Source of the DNA: Sinohyriopsis cumingii
Taxonomy: Eukaryota; Mollusca; Bivalvia; Unionida; Unionidae
Length of the DNA: 64,000 nucleotides
NCBI GenBank assembly: GCA_028554795.2
Contig: JAPYKE020000276.1
Span: 123,501-187,500 of the forward strand
Reading direction: 5' to 3'
In this document: positions 1-13,348 of the stretch, one piece after another
How the letters are laid out: each line of letters opens with the position of its first letter
Position numbering within the stretch: the first letter of the stretch is position 1
Program-made: the position numbers and the translations under genes
The notes under the pieces: model-generated
What the model was told of the DNA's origin: nothing
Databases searched by the model: none
What the model saw: only the letters and a program-made list of their open reading frames with translations

Positions 1-810
1 GTTATTCCCCTGTTCGTAAACCAAACATTGCCACCTTACGCGGCGGGCCCGACAGTCTGTGCTTAAATTTTTTGGGTCAGATAAGACGGTCCTATGTTTG
101 GTTTGCAGCGAATGAACCAAAATTTACCACTTCATGCAGCGGGACATGATGGTCTGGGCTTAGGACCACCTTATATGGTTCAATTCTTCTTTAAGGGGCG
201 AGTTTCCTTGGATTGTTTTCCTGGCATTTCTCTCAATACCAATATCCTGCTAAGGAAGAAAGGAGGTGCTTTATTTTCTTTCTAAAGAGAAGTGCATGCA
301 AGATTTTTCAGTTGGAGTATAGCGTGAGTTAGATGAAGAGGCCGGTGAGGAGACTTCATTTCCTGAATAATACGAAATTTGTTTTTTTACCAGTGATTTT
401 TCAGGGAACGAGTGAGGGGGTCCTTCTACTCCGAGTTTTGAGAGTGGCAAGCCCTTACTGGCAACCAAATCCCATAGTGAGAAAGTTTACTAATACAGTC
501 CCTGTCGTGGAGTTTTCTCCTCCCCAGTCTGGACATGACGAATTTCCCATTTTCTAATAGCTATGTACGGTTTGTTTTCTTTATTAGAGATTGTTGGTTC
601 TATTTTGCGGGTGGTATGTTGTGTCCTAGCTTTGGATTAATTTTGTCCTCTTTTCACTATCTCCGAAAGGTAACACAGGAAATTGTTACATATCATGTCG
701 ATATTTCAGCTCCAAGTTAAGGAATTCTGGGTAGATTATTGTGGCTTTGAGATTTATCTGTTTGTCCATGAATGTTTTTCTCTCTTCGGTGTATCTGGGG
801 GATTCCTTGA

Positions 811-887
811 TAGCATGGTGTAGTGGTTCTGTAATGGGGAAAGTGCGGACAGTTAGTGTCTGTTAAGCTGATACTAGGTACGAATCT
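811..887 (+). other. tRNA-like / SINE-head-like segment (repeated in all units)
   Basis: TGGTGTAGTGG at 816-826 resembles an RNA polymerase III A box, and GGTACGAATCT at 877-887 differs at two positions from the B-box consensus GGTTCGAATCC. Their starts are 61 nt apart, longer than in a standard tRNA but possible for a long variable arm or a SINE head. I see no clean cloverleaf, so this is more likely a decayed tRNA-derived SINE than a working tRNA gene. Copies start at 8496, 16146, 23811, 31484 and 39137. Confidence 0.35.
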
Positions 888-1116
888 ACAGATCTGCCGG
901 CTAGAAGGGTTTTCCGACTTTTATTCTTGTTTTGTCTTTGATGTCATGTTGGTTCACAAGTTTTGGGGCTCAAACATTTCTGCGTAGGCTGGAGCCACAC
1001 ACGGGACTACACTTCGGCTAAATACCAGCACACACTACAAGGATTTGGTTAATACGATTAGTTGGAGTTGAAGCCACGCATTCGATTCTGTCTGGATAGC
1101 ATGCAACTCGATATGC

Positions 1117-1236
1117 ATGCCTGGACGCAGAAAAGGAGGACAAGGCTGGCAGGAGTCCCCAAGCGTCACAGCTACCATACGAAACGCCAAGAATATACTA
1201 CAAGCCCAATTCTGTCAAGTTATCTAATTCGGGCAG
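1117..1236 (+). pseudogene. Histone H4-like 5' fragment, copy A
   Basis: Starts ATGCCTGGACGCAGAAAAGG, close to an H4 start (Met-Ser-Gly-Arg-Gly-Lys-Gly). It continues with AAGCGTCACAG, as in the Ala-Lys-Arg-His-Arg part of H4, and later has ACAAGCCC followed by an ATTC stretch, as in Thr-Lys-Pro-Ala-Ile-Arg. Spacing is off by about 4 nt twice, so the frame is lost; only about the first 40 codons are represented. Seen: the nucleotide resemblance and its recurrence in every unit. Inferred: origin from an H4 gene. Other copies: 8802-8921, 16452-16571, 24117-24236, 31790-31909, 39443-39562. Confidence 0.45.
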
Positions 1237-2541
1237 TTTGCTATTGCCAATTGTGTGTGATCCACATATTATAATTAGAGTTCCGCTTATCAGTTGACAC
1301 ATTTTCCTATCCATATCATTTTAGAATTTTGTGTACAGAGTTTACATAGTTTACCAACAAAAAAAAATAAAAATATAAGGTCTAAGTGACCTATACTAAT
1401 TAGGGGTCAAGGTCGATAAATATGACAATCTGTTTCGAAGCGGTGATCAGAAGGTTCATATTTATATGAAGAAGATTGATATCAAAATGGGGTTTCAAGC
1501 CAAAAGGAAAACCTTAGTATAGGAGGCAATAATGGTTACTAGTCCTTACAAGGGCTGAGGTTATACCTATGGAAACAATACCAGGAACGGTCTTAGATGT
1601 TCAGGTGGTATGAATTTCTGCCCCATCCGCCCTTGACTTGAGTTTGGGTTGATTAGATCTGTTATCACCATGTCGTCCAGTTATGGCCGTACATGATGGG
1701 TTGGGTCGGGATACTAAAGACTCTTATCATCTCATTTACTATTATCATCAATACAGGCAAGACTGGTGAACGCGCGGCTTAATACATACTTTAAGCACTG
1801 ACGTGACGAAAAACGTCCTTCACACATAATACAAATGGAATATAAAATTCGTGGACCTAGTAGAAACCATTCTTCCGCCTTTTTATATAGGTTTACACAA
1901 GGTAAGGAAGTATTTATAGACACAATTTATACCTCTATAAACAAACACTATAATCAAGGAACACGTTTTATAAGATAAGAGGATTTAAGTTTAAGTTTTT
2001 GAGTGGGAAAGACATTGCATACACAACAAACATAAAAAACACGTTTTTTGGGGGGCAAGATTAGGTTTCAACGCAGCACAGGATCGCACCTTCTAAATGA
2101 GAACTAAAATTCCTCCTTCTCTATTATGTACTTCATCTCTTCTCGTCCCTCCTTTTGTTGCTGCTGCTGTCGTTGTCTTTGCTATCCCATCTATCTCCTC
2201 TCCTAGTCTTTTTTCCTGTGCCATTTTTAAGAAGATGGTGTTTTTCCTCTCATTACTCTTCTGGATCAGGTCCTGCTTGACCTGGTGTTAGTAACTCATA
2301 GCTGCAATCAATTTAGTGATCTTACACGTTTAGTACTTGAGGAGGAAACAATGGATGGAAGATTGAATGAATGAATTTGAAGTTGAATTTATAGACGTAT
2401 GTCAGCCATTTGACCCTGAACGTCTGTACCCTGAATTCAGAGTTTAACTGTGCGCACTGCGCATTGCTTAATTACTCGAAGAATGGGTATCAAGCACCCA
2501 TTCGACGCATTGCTGTATGCACCGCATGCTACTTGATTGAC

Positions 2542-2664
2542 ATGTCTGGGCGCGGAAAAGGAGAAGTCAATCTGTAGTCCCCAAACGCAAGCAGAACCTC
2601 TCTGAAACGCCACAGAGGTACTAACGTTCAAATTCTGTCCAGTTTTAACTACATCGGGCGATCC
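2542..2664 (+). pseudogene. Histone H4-like 5' fragment, copy B
   Basis: Begins with 21 nt that read Met-Ser-Gly-Arg-Gly-Lys-Gly, the shared N-terminus of H4 and H2A, then loses the frame. It aligns along its length with copy A: shared AGTCCCCAA, GAAACGCCA, CAAATTCTGTC-like and ATCGGGC blocks, plus a shared GCATGC-containing leader. The two are therefore diverged duplicates of one H4-like source. Other copies: 10227-10349, 17877-17999, 25542-25664, 33215-33337, 40868-40990. Confidence 0.45.
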
Positions 2665-4033
2665 CTAACAACCAATAAATAGTGTACATCATTTCTACAA
2701 AACATATACACAATCCATGAATACAAGTTACTCCTTTTAATTAAGCATAATGCTCTAAATTTTGATATATGTATGGTTGTATTTTTAACGGTGGCTCAAA
2801 AATGGTCAAAATGGTGATTTAAAAACGCATTATTAAAATGGGTTTTCAATACGCCATTGGAAAGCCCCATACAGTCAGGGAAATTCAACCAGTCCGCCAT
2901 TGGAAAAGTACCTCTCAGTAACTTGTCCAGATAAGTCCTCGAACAGGCTGATCCGATTCCAGTCGTTCTATGTGGTTTAATCCCAGAAACCTCAATTCAC
3001 CTTTACATCGGCCTTCTTTCTTGGCTTGCTGCACGCCATTGGTCTGTTATTCTCAGGTCCAGGAAAATGCTTCTTACCTTTCCAATCGGTATTCTTTCCT
3101 GGCCTGCTATACTCATAGTCGGGGTGAGGGTTACAACTTTATCTTGATCTTCATACAGGTGTATAAAATTCGGTTCTTGCCCTTACAGCTCACATGACAT
3201 CTCACCTCTGTCCACGTGTGTTCGAATTTTGGCGCGGAAGTGTGGGTATGTGCGAAAGCTTACCATGGTCGTGGGTCGGTGGTTCGTCCTAGGGGTTTCC
3301 TGGGTTCTTCCTCCACCAAATATACTTGCTGCAATCTATTGCCTATCATGTTCTGAAAAATGGTGTTAAACCCACAAAACAAAACAAAACACAGCGCGAA
3401 ACACAATGCCGATGATGCTCCGATTGGGTTGGACATGCGAAATTTAACCCATAATTTACCACGAGTCAATGTTAAATCACTACAGAAGTAGTTAATGAGC
3501 CTACTACTCAGTTATCCACAACACTGACCATTAGATGTTTTCATATTGCACATTGTCCGATAAGGTTAGGTAGCTAGGTTCGACTTATACCAGTACTCCA
3601 GCATGATTTAAAACAACAATTCAACATAAGATCTGATGAACTTAATACCAACATTACATAAAACAAATGAGTCATCAAAACAAGCATTGATTTGCAAGAC
3701 CTATATATATAGATACAATTGGACACAACACAGGTCATAACCGGAAATATAAGCAAGCAAAGCATTTTAAAAGGTAGTGATTCAACGTGAATTTAGTGTA
3801 TGGATAAATTAAAACCAAAATTTACGATAAGTTCAACCCCATACAAATATTGGTACAATTGAAATTTAAATTTAATGCAGACGCACCAAATTAGGACTAA
3901 AATGCATGCTGGGATGCAGATTATGCCTTACTCAGAAGAAAGGAACTAAGAGTAGGACACGTAATAAAGCATGACACAAAGACAGATAAACAAGAAGCAC
4001 AAGCATTAGCTATCGTCATTAAGGAGGGGGGTA

Positions 4034-4869
4034 TTATTTGCAGATATTACATTTACAGCCTTTACCATTCCCTCAGAGAATTAAAGAAGTAAACGAATTA
4101 AATTTTGATTGCTATCTAAAGTGATTTGGTACCTCATTCCATAAAATGGCAGCTGCGTATATAAAAGATTTTTGGCCAAATGTTGACGTTTTTCTTCTTG
4201 GGACATTTAAAATATTTCAATATCTAAAACTGCATTTATTGTGTATAAGATACACTAAATCATCCAAACATTTGGGAGCACGCTTATCCGTAATTTTAAA
4301 AGTCTCTAGAGATATAACCAAAAGTCTACGCAGCACCTTTAGGGTTGGCATTCTTGCCTAAGTAAGAGTTTATGATAGCTGCTTGTGTAGGCATCATACA
4401 CAAATCTGAGAGCAAGTTCTTGTATTTTTTCCCATAATTTAGTAGTGTTCATGTCACTGCAGAAATGTCATGCTAAGGGACAGAACTTGAAGTTGGAGAG
4501 GGCAAGTGTATGTAAGCTGGTCAGTTTGTTGAGTCCAGTTAGCTTCTGATCAATACGTTTCAAGAAAGGCAGTGCACTGAAGTTTTCCTTCAGAAATTTT
4601 TTTTATGCATGTATATCGAATTGCACCTGATAACCAATGTGAATTCCTAGCAGTTTAACAATGTCTTCACAGAGTATGACAACACTGCTTATGTTTAGTA
4701 CAGGCATCATACTGAATGTCGTTTTACCCACAGCTAGTGCTTGAAACCTCTCATGGTTGGCTTGCATTTCATTAGCAGTGAACAAGTCAATCAGAATGCT
4801 GGAATTTGCTTCAGGTGTGGTAATCAGAGTATCAACATCCGAAGAATATCTCTCAGATTTCACAGTCAT
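4034..4869 (-). mobile_element. Decayed LINE (non-LTR) reverse transcriptase, C-terminal part
   Basis: The minus strand encodes the end of a jockey/CR1-like ORF2. An 88-codon stretch (4603-4869) contains NEMQANHERFQAL and VKLLGIHIGY, typical of the RT thumb region. Past a stop come LPFLKRIDQKL, LSNFKFCPLA, HFCSDMNTTKLWEKIQE and ALRFVYDAY, then NILNVPRRKTSTFGQKSF, WNEVPNHFR, and at the end GCKCNICK and a stop at 4034. At least three stops and several frame changes are present, so it is long dead. The catalytic YxDD core and endonuclease are absent. Copies: 11719-12554, 19369-20204, 27034-27869, 34707-35542, 42360-43195. Confidence 0.85.
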
Positions 4870-5620
4870 TGCTTATATTAGTCAAATCTATTTTGCATAT
4901 TCTTGAAAAGAGAATTGAAAAGTTAAGACTTGTTTGGAGAAACCATTGCTTCAGAAAAGAACTATTTTTATTTGCGTTAATAAAGTTATATTATATTTAT
5001 TGTATACTACCCTGCACATACCCAATCTGAGAGAATTAATATTCTCACATGAGAGAAATTGTTGATGCCAAGTGATGTAGAATCACCCATTTCCCATACT
5101 GGTATTGCTAGCACACTCCATGCCTCTTCAGGGTACAGAGGTAAGATAATTAGGTGGTTTATTTTTACATGTATCTGCTATAGATGGATATACAAAAGAA
5201 AAGCTGGTTTGAGTCTAATATGAGAAAATGCACTTGTCTAAATGAGACAGTATTAGCAGGAATTAACAGACATATGGATCTTCTTGGAACAGTCAAAGCT
5301 ACTTCTGCTGAAGGTAGAGTATATATGCCGGTCTCAGTCTAAATGGAGACAACATATTCGCAGTTGTTATGATATGTTAATATAGGAAGGTGTCACATGC
5401 TCAGTTTCTTGAGGCAGACAAATCTATTTTCAATCGGGGTGGAATAAAACCACGGCTTAATTATATTGATGAGAGAATTTTACCCTTCAAAATTTGCAAA
5501 AACTATTTTATCACATGAAAGACATATTGCTGCCAATGGATAAGGACCAAACGTAGAATTTTCCAGTAACACATTCCTTGCACACTCGAAGCTACTACTG
5601 CTATAGAAGAAACGAAACTG

Positions 5621-5626
<6 letters not shown>

Positions 5627-5687
<61 letters not shown>

Positions 5688-5689
5688 CA
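5627..5689. repeat. CA microsatellite, length-variable between units
   Basis: (AC)n with one GC interruption in units 1 and 2. Lengths are 63, 39, 39, 47, 29 and 55 nt in units 1-6 (5627-5689, 13312-13350, 20962-21000, 28627-28673, 36300-36328, 43953-44007). A short GA run follows and also varies. ORFs of poly-Val-Cys or poly-Thr-His across it are artefacts. Confidence 0.95.
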
Positions 5690-7685
5690 GAGATATATAC
5701 ATACATAAGACTTTTACCTCATTAATTCAATATCAACGGAAGGATAGGGTAATATTGTATATTGCACGATGACACTGTTCAGACGGTTCAGAAAGATACA
5801 ATTTCCAGGTAAATACAACATCAAAGCTTAATGGATCAGACATACCTGCCCTTTTTATATGGGATTTCGCTGAGAGTTTAAAACCAACAGACAATTGTAT
5901 GTACATAAGATGGAGTCGTGTTTGATATTAAATTGTCATAAAAGACGGAAAACACAGTCAGTGTGAGATAGATCCCTTTTGTGATATTTTATTACTTTTA
6001 TATATTATTCCTTAGATGGTATATAGACTTTATTGAAAAATGTAAATATTCTGAATAAATGTAATAATTTCGTCCTTTAGATGTCAAACACTCACAGAAG
6101 AACCTGCGTGCATGATTTGCCATGATTTTTTTTATGAATAAGTCGCTCTGTTGAAAAAATAATTTAATTTTTCAAGAAAATAAAAGAACTAAAGTATACA
6201 AACATATAAATTGATAGACATTCAGAGAGATCAATAAATATAGGTAGATGACAGATGGAAATATATGCAAAAGGAAAGAGGGGAAAATATAGCGAGAAGT
6301 GTAGGAAAAGGAAAGAAATATAAAGAAGAAAAATGTAACGGGAAAATAAGAGAAATAAGTCATTAGGACCAAATGATTGTTTGGTGTTATTTTGGTAAGT
6401 AGCGTGTTTACTTTGTTTATTTCTCTATTCCTTGCAAGAACTTGTACTCTACAATAAATTCAAGATAAATTATACTTTTTATATTAAAAAAATACGTAAC
6501 ACGTATATCCTGAATAAATTGTTGCTTGCGTTATGTGCATTTATCAAAGCTTTTCATACAGGAAAAAAAGTAAGAGACACCGGTCGACATTTACTGCAAC
6601 CTGGGTGAAAACAAACATTTATTAAGGTGACTCCATTTTAAGGCTCAAGGCTGAAGGAAAGGGTAAACACCGCTCATCTTTTAATGGTAAAATAAATATA
6701 ATTTTACAACCTTACAAACGACCTTACCTACATAACTAAACTTGATATTTTGATGTTGTATTAAGTACTATCCGTGAATCATTACTTTTCGTATTATGAC
6801 ACATACTGGTATCATGTTTCTTTCTAAGAACAAAACTGTGGTTAATAGAAATTGAAATAGACTTATGAACACTGTCATCATTACGTGAATATCGATTATT
6901 GATACACTGATTCGTCTATTACAAATAACGAAGTCAAAGGTCAATACTGCCAATTTGGTGCGATTTCATTTTCATATTAGCAAAAATGAAATTAATGTTA
7001 ACACGTGTCTTCTTGTTCAAGTCAGTAATTTTCTGCTTTATAATCATTCGTTAGCTTTTTAAATTTTGACACTTTTGTTCGATTTCATTATTTCATTTGT
7101 TGTAAATATTCTGAATTTTTCTATCGTGCACCCCGCATCTCAGGGCGTCTGTAATTGATAAATCTTAAATCCCCTTCATGTGTCTAATCATTGCTGCCGT
7201 TCACAATCATTTTGTGTTTGACGCTCTCTATCGTTTTGGTTAACTCTGCTCAATTATTCTGCTTTTATAACTCTGACTGGTAATTAATTTTAGAAATCGT
7301 TTTCTTGTTCCGAAAAGAATGTTGTATTGCACCTGAATTTTGAATATACAGACTATGTGGGGTTTTGTTTGACGGTTGGATAAGGGTGATATTGTTAAAA
7401 GAGGAAAGAGTTACACTGTATATTGGATCATGACCAGGATTAAAAAATCTTTTCTACATTTTGTAATCATTTGCACCTTTATGTTGAATTGTAGCGTAGG
7501 TTTTAAATTATGCTGTATTTTATTGTCTAGTCTAGCTTAGTTGTTGGTGCAGTTGCTTACCTTTATTTACCTTTATGTTTATGTGGTTTGATAATAAACC
7601 GGTGCCGCATTGTGAAGTTGGCCCTGGTGATCTGGGAATTTGATAAACCTTATATAATTTTGGGATCAGATTAGCGGTTCCTACG

Positions 7686-10600
7686 GTTATTCCCCTGTTC
7701 GTAAACCAAACATTGCCACCTTACGCGGCGGGCCCGACAGTCTGTGCTTAAATTTTTTGGGTCAGATAAGACGGTCCTATGTTTGGTTTGCAGCGAATGA
7801 ACCAAAATTTACCACTTCATGCAGCGGGACATGATGGTCTGGGCTTAGGACCACCTTATATGGTTCAATTCTTCTTTAAGGGGCGAGTTTCCTTGGATTG
7901 TTTTCCTGGCATTTCTCTCAATACCAATATCCTGCTAAGGAAGAAAGGAGGTGCTTTATTTTCTTTCTAAAGAGAAGTGCATGCAAGATTTTTCAGTTGG
8001 AGTATAGCGTGAGTTAGATGAAGAGGCCGGTGAGGAGACTTCATTTCCTGAATAATACGAAATTTGTTTTTTTACCAGTGATTTTTCAGGGAACGAGTGA
8101 GGGGGTCCTTCTACTCCGAGTTTTGAGAGTGGCAAGCCCTTACTGGCAACCAAATCCCATAGTGAGAAAGTTTACTAATACAGTCCCTGTCGTGGAGTTT
8201 TCTCCTCCCCAGTCTGGACATGACGAATTTCCCATTTTCTAATAGCTATGTACGGTTTGTTTTCTTTATTAGAGATTGTTGGTTCTATTTTGCGGGTGGT
8301 ATGTTGTGTCCTAGCTTTGGATTAATTTTGTCCTCTTTTCACTATCTCCGAAAGGTAACACAGGAAATTGTTACATATCATGTCGATATTTCAGCTCCAA
8401 GTTAAGGAATTCTGGGTAGATTATTGTGGCTTTGAGATTTATCTGTTTGTCCATGAATGTTTTTCTCTCTTCGGTGTATCTGGGGGATTCCTTGATAGCA
8501 TGGTGTAGTGGTTCTGTAATGGGGAAAGTGCGGACAGTTAGTGTCTGTTAAGCTGATACTAGGTACGAATCTACAGATCTGCCGGCTAGAAGGGTTTTCC
8601 GACTTTTATTCTTGTTTTGTCTTTGATGTCATGTTGGTTCACAAGTTTTGGGGCTCAAACATTTCTGCGTAGGCTGGAGCCACACACGGGACTACACTTC
8701 GGCTAAATACCAGCACACACTACAAGGATTTGGTTAATACGATTAGTTGGAGTTGAAGCCACGCATTCGATTCTGTCTGGATAGCATGCAACTCGATATG
8801 CATGCCTGGACGCAGAAAAGGAGGACAAGGCTGGCAGGAGTCCCCAAGCGTCACAGCTACCATACGAAACGCCAAGAATATACTACAAGCCCAATTCTGT
8901 CAAGTTATCTAATTCGGGCAGTTTGCTATTGCCAATTGTGTGTGATCCACATATTATAATTAGAGTTCCGCTTATCAGTTGACACATTTTCCTATCCATA
9001 TCATTTTAGAATTTTGTGTACAGAGTTTACATAGTTTACCAACAAAAAAAAATAAAAATATAAGGTCTAAGTGACCTATACTAATTAGGGGTCAAGGTCG
9101 ATAAATATGACAATCTGTTTCGAAGCGGTGATCAGAAGGTTCATATTTATATGAAGAAGATTGATATCAAAATGGGGTTTCAAGCCAAAAGGAAAACCTT
9201 AGTATAGGAGGCAATAATGGTTACTAGTCCTTACAAGGGCTGAGGTTATACCTATGGAAACAATACCAGGAACGGTCTTAGATGTTCAGGTGGTATGAAT
9301 TTCTGCCCCATCCGCCCTTGACTTGAGTTTGGGTTGATTAGATCTGTTATCACCATGTCGTCCAGTTATGGCCGTACATGATGGGTTGGGTCGGGATACT
9401 AAAGACTCTTATCATCTCATTTACTATTATCATCAATACAGGCAAGACTGGTGAACGCGCGGCTTAATACATACTTTAAGCACTGACGTGACGAAAAACG
9501 TCCTTCACACATAATACAAATGGAATATAAAATTCGTGGACCTAGTAGAAACCATTCTTCCGCCTTTTTATATAGGTTTACACAAGGTAAGGAAGTATTT
9601 ATAGACACAATTTATACCTCTATAAACAAACACTATAATCAAGGAACACGTTTTATAAGATAAGAGGATTTAAGTTTAAGTTTTTGAGTGGGAAAGACAT
9701 TGCATACACAACAAACATAAAAAACACGTTTTTTGGGGGGCAAGATTAGGTTTCAACGCAGCACAGGATCGCACCTTCTAAATGAGAACTAAAATTCCTC
9801 CTTCTCTATTATGTACTTCATCTCTTCTCGTCCCTCCTTTTGTTGCTGCTGCTGTCGTTGTCTTTGCTATCCCATCTATCTCCTCTCCTAGTCTTTTTTC
9901 CTGTGCCATTTTTAAGAAGATGGTGTTTTTCCTCTCATTACTCTTCTGGATCAGGTCCTGCTTGACCTGGTGTTAGTAACTCATAGCTGCAATCAATTTA
10001 GTGATCTTACACGTTTAGTACTTGAGGAGGAAACAATGGATGGAAGATTGAATGAATGAATTTGAAGTTGAATTTATAGACGTATGTCAGCCATTTGACC
10101 CTGAACGTCTGTACCCTGAATTCAGAGTTTAACTGTGCGCACTGCGCATTGCTTAATTACTCGAAGAATGGGTATCAAGCACCCATTCGACGCATTGCTG
10201 TATGCACCGCATGCTACTTGATTGACATGTCTGGGCGCGGAAAAGGAGAAGTCAATCTGTAGTCCCCAAACGCAAGCAGAACCTCTCTGAAACGCCACAG
10301 AGGTACTAACGTTCAAATTCTGTCCAGTTTTAACTACATCGGGCGATCCCTAACAACCAATAAATAGTGTACATCATTTCTACAAAACATATACACAATC
10401 CATGAATACAAGTTACTCCTTTTAATTAAGCATAATGCTCTAAATTTTGATATATGTATGGTTGTATTTTTAACGGTGGCTCAAAAATGGTCAAAATGGT
10501 GATTTAAAAACGCATTATTAAAATGGGTTTTCAATACGCCATTGGAAAGCCCCATACAGTCAGGGAAATTCAACCAGTCCGCCATTGGAAAAGTACCTCT

Positions 10601-13305
10601 CAGTAACTTGTCCAGATAAGTCCTCGAACAGGCTGATCCGATTCCAGTCGTTCTATGTGGTTTAATCCCAGAAACCTCAATTCACCTTTACATCGGCCTT
10701 CTTTCTTGGCTTGCTGCACGCCATTGGTCTGTTATTCTCAGGTCCAGGAAAATGCTTCTTACCTTTCCAATCGGTATTCTTTCCTGGCCTGCTATACTCA
10801 TAGTCGGGGTGAGGGTTACAACTTTATCTTGATCTTCATACAGGTGTATAAAATTCGGTTCTTGCCCTTACAGCTCACATGACATCTCACCTCTGTCCAC
10901 GTGTGTTCGAATTTTGGCGCGGAAGTGTGGGTATGTGCGAAAGCTTACCATGGTCGTGGGTCGGTGGTTCGTCCTAGGGGTTTCCTGGGTTCTTCCTCCA
11001 CCAAATATACTTGCTGCAATCTATTGCCTATCATGTTCTGAAAAATGGTGTTAAACCCACAAAACAAAACAAAACACAGCGCGAAACACAATGCCGATGA
11101 TGCTCCGATTGGGTTGGACATGCGAAATTTAACCCATAATTTACCACGAGTCAATGTTAAATCACTACAGAAGTAGTTAATGAGCCTACTACTCAGTTAT
11201 CCACAACACTGACCATTAGATGTTTTCATATTGCACATTGTCCGATAAGGTTAGGTAGCTAGGTTCGACTTATACCAGTACTCCAGCATGATTTAAAACA
11301 ACAATTCAACATAAGATCTGATGAACTTAATACCAACATTACATAAAACAAATGAGTCATCAAAACAAGCATTGATTTGCAAGACCTATATATATAGATA
11401 CAATTGGACACAACACAGGTCATAACCGGAAATATAAGCAAGGAAAGCATTTTAAAAGGTAGTGATTCAACGTGAGTTTAGTGTATGGATAAATTAAAAC
11501 CAAAATTTACGATAAGTTCAACCCCATACAAATATTGGTACAATTGAAATTTAAATTTAATGCAGACGCACCAAATTAGGACTAAAATGCATGCTGGGAT
11601 GCAGATTATGCCTTACTCAGAAGAAAGGAACTAAGAGTAGGACACGTAATAAAGCATGACACAAAGACAGATAAACAAGAAGCACAAGCATTAGCTATCG
11701 TCATTAAGGAGGGGGGTATTATTTGCAGATATTACATTTACAGCCTTTACCATTCCCTCAGAGAATTAAAGAAGTAAACGAATTAAATTTTGATTGCTAT
11801 CTAAAGTGATTTGGTACCTCATTCCATAAAATGGCAGCTGCGTATATAAAAGATTTTTGGCCAAATGTTGACGTTTTTCTTCTTGGGACATTTAAAATAT
11901 TTCAATATCTAAAACTGCATTTATTGTGTATAAGATACACTAAATCATCCAAACATTTGGGAGCACGCTTATCCGTAATTTTAAAAGTCTCTAGAGATAT
12001 AACCAAAAGTCTACGCAGCACCTTTAGGGTTGGCATTCTTGCCTAAGTAAGAGTTTATGATAGCTGCTTGTGTAGGCATCATACACAAATCTGAGAGCAA
12101 GTTCTTGTATTTTTTCCCATAATTTAGTAGTGTTCATGTCACTGCAGAAATGTCATGCTAAGGGACAGAACTTGAAGTTGGAGAGGGCAAGTGTATGTAA
12201 GCTGGTCAGTTTGTTGAGTCCAGTTAGCTTCTGATCAATACGTTTCAAGAAAGGCAGTGCACTGAAGTTTTCCTTCAGAAATTTTTTTTATGCATGTATA
12301 TCGAATTGCACCTGATAACCAATGTGAATTCCTAGCAGTTTAACAATGTCTTCACAGAGTATGACAACACTGCTTATGTTTAGTACAGGCATCATACTGA
12401 ATGTCGTTTTACCCACAGCTAGTGCTTGAAACCTCTCATGGTTGGCTTGCATTTCATTAGCAGTGAACAAGTCAATCAGAATGCTGGAATTTGCTTCAGG
12501 TGTGGTAATCAGAGTATCAACATCCGAAGAATATCTCTCAGATTTCACAGTCATTGCTTATATTAGTCAAATCTATTTTGCATATTCTTGAAAAGAGAAT
12601 TGAAAAGTTAAGACTTGTTTGGAGAAACCATTGCTTCAGAAAAGAACTATTTTTATTTGCGTTAATAAAGTTATATTATATTTATTGTATACTACCCTGC
12701 ACATACCCAATCTGAGAGAATTAATATTCTCACATGAGAGAAATTGTTGATGCCAAGTGATGTAGAATCACCCATTTCCCATACTGGTATTGCTAGCACA
12801 CTCCATGCCTCTTCAGGGTACAGAGGTAAGATAATTAGGTGGTTTATTTTTACATGTATCTGCTATAGATGGATATACAAAAGAAAAGCTGGTTTGAGTC
12901 TAATATGAGAAAATGCACTTGTCTAAATGAGACAGTATTAGCAGGAATTAACAGACATATGGATCTTCTTGGAACAGTCAAAGCTACTTCTGCTGAAGGT
13001 AGAGTATATATGCCGGTCTCAGTCTAAATGGAGACAACATATTCGCAGTTGTTATGATATGTTAATATAGGAAGGTGTCACATGCTCAGTTTCTTGAGGC
13101 AGACAAATCTATTTTCAATCGGGGTGGAATAAAACCACGGCTTAATTATATTGATGAGAGAATTTTACCCTTCAAAATTTGCAAAAACTATTTTATCACA
13201 TGAAAGACATATTGCTGCCAATGGATAAGGACCAAACGTAGAATTTTCCAGTAACACATTCCTTGCACACTCGAAGCTACTACTGCTATAGAAGAAACGA
13301 AACTG

Positions 13306-13348
<43 letters not shown>

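Larger units (their letters stand above)
1..7685 (+). repeat. Macrosatellite unit 1
   Basis: Longest unit (7685 bp), because its CA tract (5627-5689) is longest. It belongs with unit 2 at the diagnostic sites. Private changes include C instead of G near 3757 and A instead of G near 3792. Stretches without recognisable content are 1-810, 890-1116, 1240-2541, 2665-4033 and 4870-7685 apart from the CA tract. ORFs of 60-75 codons there show no family resemblance and are conserved only because the DNA is. Confidence 0.95.

Noticed and set aside
811-887. Functional tRNA gene
   Set aside because: The A and B boxes are imperfect, 61 nt apart, and no acceptor stem or anticodon arm can be folded by eye.
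2542-2664. Functional histone H4 or H2A gene
   Set aside because: Only the first seven codons are right; the frame is lost at once and no histone fold, 3' stem-loop or promoter follows within the unit.
5480-5772. Poly Val-Cys and Thr-His ORFs over the CA tract
   Set aside because: Translation of a microsatellite; length changes with the tract in each unit.
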